NCBI GenBank assembly: GCA_902790525.1
Contig: CADASI010000085.1
Span: forward strand, 1 to 35,350
Length of the DNA: 35,350 nt
From: an uncultured Eubacteriales bacterium
Lineage (GTDB): Bacteria; Bacillota; Clostridia; Christensenellales; Aristaeellaceae
Reading direction: 5' to 3'
Each line of letters starts with the position of its first letter. Positions within the stretch are counted from its first letter, which is position 1. Positions 30,209-35,350 of the stretch are shown in pieces. A program made the translations under genes and the position numbers. Under the pieces are notes generated by a model, which saw nothing but the letters and a program-made list of their open reading frames with translations, did not search any database and was not told the origin of the DNA.

Positions 30209-30922
30209 ATGCTTCAATCCATCATCGAGCGCTCCCGCCGCATCGTGTTCTTCGGCGGCGCGGGGGTGTCCACCGCCAGCGGCATACCGGATTTCCGCTC
30301 CGACGACGGGCTGTACCGGCGGCGCTTCGGCGAGCTGACGCCGGAAATGATACTGAGCCAGTCCTTCTTCTACCTGCACCCGGAGGCGTTTTTCGACTTC
30401 TACCGAAGCTACATGCTCCACCCGGAGGCCAGGCCCAACGCCGCCCATCGCGCGCTGTACGAACTGGAAAGGCGGGACAAGCTCAGGGGGATCGTCACCC
30501 AGAACATCGACGGCCTGCACAAGGCCGCGGGCAACCGGCGGGTGTACGAGATCCACGGCAGCGTCCATGAAAACTACTGCATGGACTGCAACGCCTTCTA
30601 CCCCATGGAGAAGATACTGCACGCGCAGGACATCCCCCGGTGCGAGCGCTGCGGCGGCGTGATCAAGCCCTGGGTGGTGCTCTACGGCGAGGCCCCGGAC
30701 AAGTACACCTGCATGGGCGCGTGCCGGGAGATCTCGGGCTGCGACACGCTGATCGTCGCCGGCACCTCCCTGTCCGTGGAGCCCGCCGCCTCCTTCCTGG
30801 GCTACTTCCACGGCAAGAACCTGGTGGTCATCAACCGGGAGCCCACCCCCGCCGACGATAAGGCCACGCTGGTGATACGCGGCGAAGTGGAGGAGGTCAT
30901 GGCGCGGTTATACGCCGAATAG
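30209..30922 (+). CDS. cobB: NAD-dependent protein deacylase (sirtuin)
   Basis: A 237-residue Sir2-family enzyme that removes acetyl or other acyl groups from protein lysines using NAD. Visible features: GGAGVSTASGIPDFRS (17-31, NAD site), TQNIDGLH (about 97-104), catalytic His116 in YEIHGSV, a zinc site with Cys124, Cys127, Cys145 and Cys148, and GTSLSVEPA and NREPTP at the nucleotide end. All key residues are present and length is normal for bacterial CobB/SrtN. GGGGG five to ten bases before ATG 30209 may serve as ribosome site. It is the second gene of a TetR-sirtuin unit. Confidence 0.93.
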   Translation: MLQSIIERSRRIVFFGGAGVSTASGIPDFRSDDGLYRRRFGELTPEMILSQSFFYLHPEAFFDFYRSYMLHPEARPNAAHRALYELERRDKLRGIVTQNIDGLHKAAGNRRVYEIHGSVHENYCMDCNAFYPMEKILHAQDIPRCERCGGVIKPWVVLYGEAPDKYTCMGACREISGCDTLIVAGTSLSVEPAASFLGYFHGKNLVVINREPTPADDKATLVIRGEVEEVMARLYAE

Positions 30923-31025
30923 ATATAATACTAATCTCAACCTAAATTATAACATTTTCACGGCGTCTTCTCCGCCATGCCTGCGTTGAAGTCCCTTGAC
31001 TTAGGGTCCACTAAGCCTGCGGGCC

Positions 31026-31063
31026 TTAAAAAGGGACAGCCCCGGTCAATCCGGAGCCGTCCC
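31026..31063 (-). terminator. Intrinsic terminator of the zinc-ribbon TPR gene
   Basis: On the minus strand GGGACGGCTCCGG pairs with CCGGGGCTGTCCC (two mismatches) around ATTGA, followed by TTTTTAA. Confidence 0.85.
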
Positions 31064-31069
31064 TGATCT

Positions 31070-31672
31070 TCAGTGATAGTAGATTCCGAGTTCTTCCAGG
31101 CGCTTGCGCATTTCATCTGCATTGACGTAGCCCAGCTTCGCGGCCTCCTTCAGGCAGCGCGCCGCGTTATCGGGATAGCCCGCCTGCGCCAGCGCCAGCG
31201 CGTAATTGCCCAGAGCGCTGGGGTAACTGGCATTGTTGCCCTTCTTCAGCATCGGCAGGGCCTTCTCAAACCAGCCCAGCGATTCCACGGGGTTTCCGCC
31301 GCACACCAGAGCGATTGCGGTGTTCGAGAGAAAGACGCCGTTGTCCGGGTCCAGCTCGGACGCCCGCTTGTAGCACTCGATGGCTTTATGGTGGTCGCCG
31401 AGATTGCGATGGGCGATGCCCATGAGATTGTATACGCCGGACACATCGGGATACAGTGTGGCCACATGCTGGAGGATCATGAGTTGCTGGGCGTAATCTC
31501 CGGAATCGCCATACCGAACGGCGAGATTCAACAGCTCTTCCAGGGACTGGGAATTGTCTGGCGCGGCGCTTTCCTTCTTCTGGTCCTCGTCCGGAGCGGG
31601 GACCGGGGTGCCGCATTTCGCGCAGAACTTTGCGTTCGGTCTGATCTCATTTCCGCATTTTATACAGAACAT
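31070..31672 (-). CDS. Zinc-ribbon and TPR-repeat protein
   Basis: A 200-residue protein with an N-terminal zinc ribbon (FCIKCGNEIRPNAKFCAKCG: two CxxC pairs), a polar linker of about 20 residues, then tetratricopeptide repeats (about 45-195), for example GVYNLMGIAHRNLGDHHKAI followed by ECYKRASELDPDN. It is probably cytoplasmic and mediates protein-protein contacts; no catalytic motif is seen. ATG 31672 has GAAAGGAG upstream. It has its own promoter, which overlaps the end of the DUF1015 gene, and a terminator, so it can be expressed apart from the serine operon. Function unknown. Confidence 0.85.
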   Translation of the reverse strand: MFCIKCGNEIRPNAKFCAKCGTPVPAPDEDQKKESAAPDNSQSLEELLNLAVRYGDSGDYAQQLMILQHVATLYPDVSGVYNLMGIAHRNLGDHHKAIECYKRASELDPDNGVFLSNTAIALVCGGNPVESLGWFEKALPMLKKGNNASYPSALGNYALALAQAGYPDNAARCLKEAAKLGYVNADEMRKRLEELGIYYH

Positions 31673-31710
31673 GGCGCTGTCTCCTTTCAGAATTGCTTCT
31701 TTTACTGGAG

Positions 31711-31740
31711 ATTATACCACACGGATCGTGGGTTGCGCAA
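31711..31740 (-). promoter_or_regulatory. Promoter of the zinc-ribbon TPR gene, -10 overlapping the DUF1015 stop codon
   Basis: On the minus strand TTGCGC (31735-31740), an 18-bp spacer and TATAAT (31711-31716) with an upstream TGG (extended -10). The TAA stop of the DUF1015 gene lies inside the TATAAT box. Confidence 0.65.
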
Positions 31741-32983
31741 CAGGAAAAGCGGCATTCGGCGCAACATCTATCCTGCGCGCCTCCAGATAGTAGCGCTTCT
31801 CGCTCGCCCCGCCCATGGAGAAGGTCTTGCGGGGCAGCACGCCCCACCGGCGGATGTAGCCGAACAGCTCCGACTTGCCGAGGGCCCGGGGGATGAAGCC
31901 CATGGCGTCCGGGCGGTTCACCAGCTTTCGGAGGGCGGATTCGCCGTGGATGTAGTCGATCCGCGCGCCAGGATGATCGTCGAGGTAAACGTCCAGGAAG
32001 CCCTGCAGCAGCCGGAGGGGGTGCGGCGTGGACCGGATATGCCACTCGCGGGTCATGTCGAAGGCGACCAGGTCGTCGCCCGGGCCCTCGTCCGCGCCGT
32101 TGGCTTTGAGGAACGCCCGGTAGTCCGCGATCAGGGCCGCCGGGTCCACCCCGGTCAGCAGCCGGTGGATGGGCTCGAATATAAGCGCCGGGCAGTTGAG
32201 GTTGATAAGCTCCACCAGGGCGTAGCGGGCGGGATGGTTTTCACGTTTGCCGGGGGAGAGCGTCTTTTGAAGGTCCAGCCAGCACTGCTTCGCGGCGGCC
32301 AGCGAGTGGTTGCCGTCGCCCACGGCGTACAGCAGGCCGTCCGCCTTCGCGTTCAGCGCGTCGACGGCGGCGTTGACCCGGCCGACGTCCGCGCCCTCCA
32401 CGGCCCAGCCGCGCAAATGCCCGCCGCCCTGCATCAGCTCGAAGTCGTACAGCGCCCGCAGGGTTTCCGCGCGTGCGCGCAGCGGCTCGATCACGGTCAT
32501 GCCGGGGTCGTCGATTAGCATCATCACGTGGGGCAGCTCGACCGGCGCGCCGGCGCGGATGCGCGCCCGGGGCGGCACGCGGCTGATCACCGTGCCCTCG
32601 GTGGGGCGGATCAGGGTCCTGGCGCCGGGGTTGAAGTCGTACTGATCCAGGTCCAGGCACACCATCAGGCCGGGCCGGACGCCGGAGGACGTGGTCCGCT
32701 CGGTGAGTATGAAGCCGTCGCGCACCGCCGTCTGCCAGACGCCGGTTCGCAGGTAGGCGTCCATGGTCGCGCGGATGGTCGGGATGCGCGCCGCGGATTC
32801 GTCAAGCCACGCCTCCGGCAGCGTCACCCGCAGGGACGACGGCGCGTCGCCCACGACGGCCTCCACCGCCCGCCAGTATTCCGGCTGAGCCGTGAACTGG
32901 TCGCAGGCGATGACGGACCACTTCGCCAGGTCGATGCCCGGGCGGGGGAGGAGGAAGGCGGCGGTTTTGAGTGCGTTGGTCAT
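31712..32983 (-). CDS. DUF1015-family protein of the serine operon
   Basis: A 423-residue cytoplasmic protein of the DUF1015 family. Recognisable stretches are KWSVIACDQFTAQPEYW near the N-terminus, IRPTEGTVISRVPPR, LLYAVGDGNHSLAAAKQCW and NHPARYALVELINL. A phosphatase or kinase role is proposed for relatives in the archaeal and clostridial serine pathway, but I cannot confirm it here. One base separates it from serA, so it is the third gene of serC-serA-DUF1015, an arrangement I recall from many Clostridia; a link with serine or phosphoserine metabolism is a fair inference. No serB is in the window. Confidence 0.85.
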   Translation of the reverse strand: MTNALKTAAFLLPRPGIDLAKWSVIACDQFTAQPEYWRAVEAVVGDAPSSLRVTLPEAWLDESAARIPTIRATMDAYLRTGVWQTAVRDGFILTERTTSSGVRPGLMVCLDLDQYDFNPGARTLIRPTEGTVISRVPPRARIRAGAPVELPHVMMLIDDPGMTVIEPLRARAETLRALYDFELMQGGGHLRGWAVEGADVGRVNAAVDALNAKADGLLYAVGDGNHSLAAAKQCWLDLQKTLSPGKRENHPARYALVELINLNCPALIFEPIHRLLTGVDPAALIADYRAFLKANGADEGPGDDLVAFDMTREWHIRSTPHPLRLLQGFLDVYLDDHPGARIDYIHGESALRKLVNRPDAMGFIPRALGKSELFGYIRRWGVLPRKTFSMGGASEKRYYLEARRIDVAPNAAFPVAQPTIRVV

Positions 32984-32984
32984 T

Positions 32985-34157
32985 TTACGGCATCAACAGC
33001 CTCACCCGGTACACCGGCGAAAGCGCCCTGAGCTTTTCCATGAGGGCGTCGCTGGGCTGGGTGGCCACGTCCAGCACGGTGTAGGCGTAGACGCCGCGGG
33101 ACTGGTTGACCATGTTTTCGATGTTCAGCCCCTCCTCGGACAGCACCTGGGTGATGCCGCCGATGACGTTGGGGATGTTCTTGTGCAGCACCGCCACGCG
33201 GGGCATGGTGGGCTTGCCCAGGGGGCAGTTGGGGTAGTTGCAGGCGTTGACGATGGACCCGTTTTTGATGTAGTCGTTGACCTGCCGGGCCACCATGCGC
33301 ACGCAGTTGTCCTCGCTCTCGGGGGTGGACGCGCCCAGGTGGGGGGTCAGTATGGCGTTGCGCTGGCCGATGAGCGCGCTCTCCGGGAAGTCGGTGACGT
33401 ACACCCTGAGCGAACCGGCGTCCAGCGCGGCCTTGACGTCGGCGATGTTCACCAGTCCGCCGCGGGAGAAGTTCAGAAGCGCGGCGGAGCTCTTCATGCG
33501 GGAGAGCGCCGCGGCGTCGATCATGTCGCGGTTGGAGTCCATCAGCGGCACGTGCAGCGTGATGTAGTCGCTCTTTTCGATCACATCCTCCAGCGACAGC
33601 GCGTGGCTGACCGCCCGGGACAGGTGCCAGGCGTGCTCCACGGAGATGTAGGGGTCGTAGCCCAGCACGTTCATGCCCAGCGCCACGCCCGCGTTGGCCA
33701 CCAGCACGCCGATGGCCCCCAGGCCCACCACGCCCAGGGTCTTGCCCTCGAGCTCCGGGCCGATGAAGCGGTTCTTGCCCGCCTCTACCTGCTTTTCCAC
33801 GGTGGTCTCGCCGTCGGTGAGGGTCTTGCACCACTCGATGCCGTCGGAAATCTTCCGGGAGGCCAGCAAAAGGCCCGCCAGCACCAGCTCCTTGACGGCG
33901 TTGGCGTTCGCGCCGGGGGAGTTGAACACCACCACGCCGTGCTCGGCCATCTTGTCCAGCGGGATGTTGTTCACGCCCGCGCCGGCCCGGGCCACGCACA
34001 GCAGGTTGTCGTTGATGGGCATGTCGTGCAGGTTCGCCGAGCGCACCAGTATGGCGTCCGGATTCTCCACATCGGCGTTGACGTTGTATTCCCCGTTGGG
34101 CAGTATGCCGTGATAGACGGGGGAGATGGCGTTGATCTTCTTGACGTTATACATCAT
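32985..34157 (-). CDS. serA: D-3-phosphoglycerate dehydrogenase
   Basis: A 390-residue NAD-dependent enzyme for the first step of serine synthesis (3-phosphoglycerate to 3-phosphohydroxypyruvate). Present are VVGLGAIGVLVANAG (Rossmann loop), NFSRGGLVN (catalytic Arg), VTDFPE (Glu) and LTPHLGAST (catalytic His). A C-terminal ACT domain (about 318-390, VAVLHKNIPNVIGGITQVL) could bind serine. This is the short form without the extra ASB domain. The ATG start at 34157 or 34154 overlaps the serC stop (ATGATG), so translation is coupled. The gene lies between serC and DUF1015 in the operon. Confidence 0.95.
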   Translation of the reverse strand: MMYNVKKINAISPVYHGILPNGEYNVNADVENPDAILVRSANLHDMPINDNLLCVARAGAGVNNIPLDKMAEHGVVVFNSPGANANAVKELVLAGLLLASRKISDGIEWCKTLTDGETTVEKQVEAGKNRFIGPELEGKTLGVVGLGAIGVLVANAGVALGMNVLGYDPYISVEHAWHLSRAVSHALSLEDVIEKSDYITLHVPLMDSNRDMIDAAALSRMKSSAALLNFSRGGLVNIADVKAALDAGSLRVYVTDFPESALIGQRNAILTPHLGASTPESEDNCVRMVARQVNDYIKNGSIVNACNYPNCPLGKPTMPRVAVLHKNIPNVIGGITQVLSEEGLNIENMVNQSRGVYAYTVLDVATQPSDALMEKLRALSPVYRVRLLMP

Positions 34158-35236
34158 CTGTTCTCCACTTCAAACTTTTTCATGAACTCGGCGAGCTTCT
34201 TCACGCCCTCGATGGGCATGGCGTTGTAGATGCTGGCGCGGATGCCGCCCACCAGCCGGTGGCCCTTCAGGCTCACCATGCCCTCGGCGGCGGCGGCCTT
34301 GACGAAGGCGGCGTCCATATCGGGGCTGGGGGTGGTGAAGGTGACGTTCATGCGGCTTCTGTACTTCGGGAGCACCGCGGCGCGATAGAACCTGGAATCG
34401 TCCAGCACGTCGTAGAGCAGCTTCGCCTTTTCGATGTTGACCTTCTCGATGGCCTCCACGCCGCCCTGGTCCTTGAGCCACTTCATGCATAGGCCCGCCA
34501 TGTAGATGGCGAAGGTCGGCGGGGTGTTGAGCATGGAGCCCTTGTCGGTCATGACGGTCCAGTCGAACACCTTCGGGCAGATGGGCTTCGCATGGCCCAG
34601 CAGGTCCTTGCGGACGATCACGATGATCAGCCCGGCGGGGCCGATGTTCTTCTGCGCCCCGGCGTAGGCCACGCCGAAGCGGTTGATGTCGAAGACCTCG
34701 CTCAAAATATTGGAGGACATGTCCGCCACCAGCGGCACGTCGCCGGTCTGCGGCAGCTCCGGATAGCGGGTGCCGAAGATGGTGTTGTTGGTGGTGATGT
34801 AGAAGTAGTCCGCCTTCGGGTTGAACGTTGCGGGGTCCAGCTCCGGGATGCGGATGTAGTTTTCCTCGCGGGAGGAGGCCACGCAGCGGACGTCGCCGTA
34901 CTTCTTCGCCTCGACGAGCGCGCCGTGGGCGAAGTTGCCGGAATCCACGTAGTCGGCGCTGCCGCCCTCTGAAAGCAGGTTCATCGGAATCGCCGCGAAC
35001 TGGCCCGTCGCGCCGCCCTGCAAGAACAGCACGGAATAGCTGTCCGGGATGTGCATCAGCGCGCGAAGCGTGGCTTCGGTCTCGTCAAAGATGTCCTGAT
35101 AGGCCTTCGAGCGGTGGCTCATCTCCATTACGGACATGCCGGTGCCGCCGTAGCTGAGCAGCTCCGCCGCCGCCTGACTGAGCGCCGCCTCCGGCAGCAT
35201 CGAGGGACCCGGCGCAAAGTTGTACACGCGATTCAT
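34154..35236 (-). CDS. serC: Phosphoserine aminotransferase
   Basis: A 360-residue PLP enzyme converting 3-phosphohydroxypyruvate and glutamate to phosphoserine. MNRVYNFAPGPSMLPEAAL is the standard SerC start, so ATG 35236 is used although the frame runs to 35323; GAAGGGAAGGG lies just upstream. The PLP lysine is Lys196 in YAGAQKNIGPAG; SHRSKAY and GGATGQFAAIP are also typical. Length equals that of characterised SerC proteins. It is the first gene of serC-serA-DUF1015, with its own promoter. Confidence 0.96.
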   Translation of the reverse strand: MNRVYNFAPGPSMLPEAALSQAAAELLSYGGTGMSVMEMSHRSKAYQDIFDETEATLRALMHIPDSYSVLFLQGGATGQFAAIPMNLLSEGGSADYVDSGNFAHGALVEAKKYGDVRCVASSREENYIRIPELDPATFNPKADYFYITTNNTIFGTRYPELPQTGDVPLVADMSSNILSEVFDINRFGVAYAGAQKNIGPAGLIIVIVRKDLLGHAKPICPKVFDWTVMTDKGSMLNTPPTFAIYMAGLCMKWLKDQGGVEAIEKVNIEKAKLLYDVLDDSRFYRAAVLPKYRSRMNVTFTTPSPDMDAAFVKAAAAEGMVSLKGHRLVGGIRASIYNAMPIEGVKKLAEFMKKFEVENR

Positions 35237-35264
35237 ACTGACCCTTCCCTTCGGATTGGTGTCG

Positions 35265-35283
35265 GCCCGGGTTTTGCCCGGGC
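35265..35283 (-). other. Small hairpin in the serC leader
   Basis: GCCCGGG, a 5-nt loop and CCCGGGC in the 5' leader between promoter and ribosome site. No T-tract follows on the minus strand, so it is not an intrinsic terminator; it may stabilise the mRNA. Confidence 0.5.
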
Positions 35284-35294
35284 GATTGTACTTT

Positions 35295-35323
35295 ATTATA
35301 GTGCCCTGACAGAGAATAAACAA
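35295..35323 (-). promoter_or_regulatory. SigmaA-type promoter of the serC-serA-DUF1015 operon
   Basis: On the minus strand TTGTTT (35318-35323), a 17-bp spacer and TATAAT (35295-35300), about 58 bp before the serC start. Confidence 0.78.
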
Positions 35324-35350
35324 GGATGGGCGCGTTAAAAGTAACCGCCG

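Overview
The window looks like a chromosomal segment of a high-GC, Gram-positive, spore-forming-lineage Clostridia (Bacillota). Supporting genes are an HprK domain, RNase Y, a GerW/YtfJ sporulation-type protein preceded by a YtfI-like DUF2953 protein, a DUF6465 protein, a TagB/TagF-like enzyme and SigmaA-type promoters (TTGACA-N17-TATAAT class). A rank below class cannot be fixed from the sequence alone; a gut clostridial lineage (Christensenellales or Oscillospirales-like) is my guess. No tRNA, rRNA, CRISPR array, phage gene or transposase was seen.

Layout. (1) 0.2-2.9 kb, minus: a HAD phosphatase fused to HPr kinase/phosphorylase, then a ROK glucokinase. (2) 3.1-8.0 kb, plus: an MFS transporter with an obscured 5' end, then a complete monosaccharide ABC importer (ATPase, permease, binding protein). 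(3) 8.0-10.4 kb, plus: ilvB-ilvN. (4) 10.6-13.1 kb, minus: a large secreted flavoprotein reductase with two FMN-binding domains and a fumarate-reductase-type FAD domain. (5) 13.5-21.2 kb, plus: a CrtO-like acyltransferase and GT28 glycosyltransferase pair, deoC, an Isf-like flavoprotein, a Gre factor, a double class II aldolase protein, a broken PHP gene, an EamA transporter and a Nudix hydrolase. (6) 21.5-28.0 kb: rny, a frameshifted methyltransferase, ytfI-gerW, a TagB/F-like enzyme, a broken YgjP-like metallopeptidase and a divergent MreB. (7) 28.1-35.3 kb: tcdA, a DUF6465 gene, a TetR-sirtuin pair, a zinc-ribbon TPR protein, and the serC-serA-DUF1015 operon.

The most unusual content is between genes. 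Three repeat classes, all built from palindromes, fill most of the longer gaps. (i) Arrays of 6-7 perfect hairpins begin 0-2 nt after the stop codons of glcK, deoC and the PHP gene, always in the same orientation relative to that gene, with alternating CCCC-containing spacers. (ii) Long inverted-repeat elements have arms made of tandem heptamers (GGGAACA, GGGATTA, GAATTAG, GGGAAAT); three share a core (TGGCTGCCGCC...GCGGCAGCAGC) although the heptamers differ. (iii) GTAGGGRCG/CGCCCCTAC palindromes sit inside the loops of unrelated outer palindromes, including one heptamer element. Some of these elements intrude on genes: one encodes the last residues of TcdA, one abuts the truncated start of the MFS gene, and in one array a stop codon lies inside a hairpin stem.

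Three genes between 18.5 and 27 kb are broken by small indels: a PHP gene (internal deletion/frameshift), a methyltransferase (one extra G in a G4 run) and a YgjP-like peptidase (a 16-bp tandem duplication). Recent decay or assembly error are both possible.
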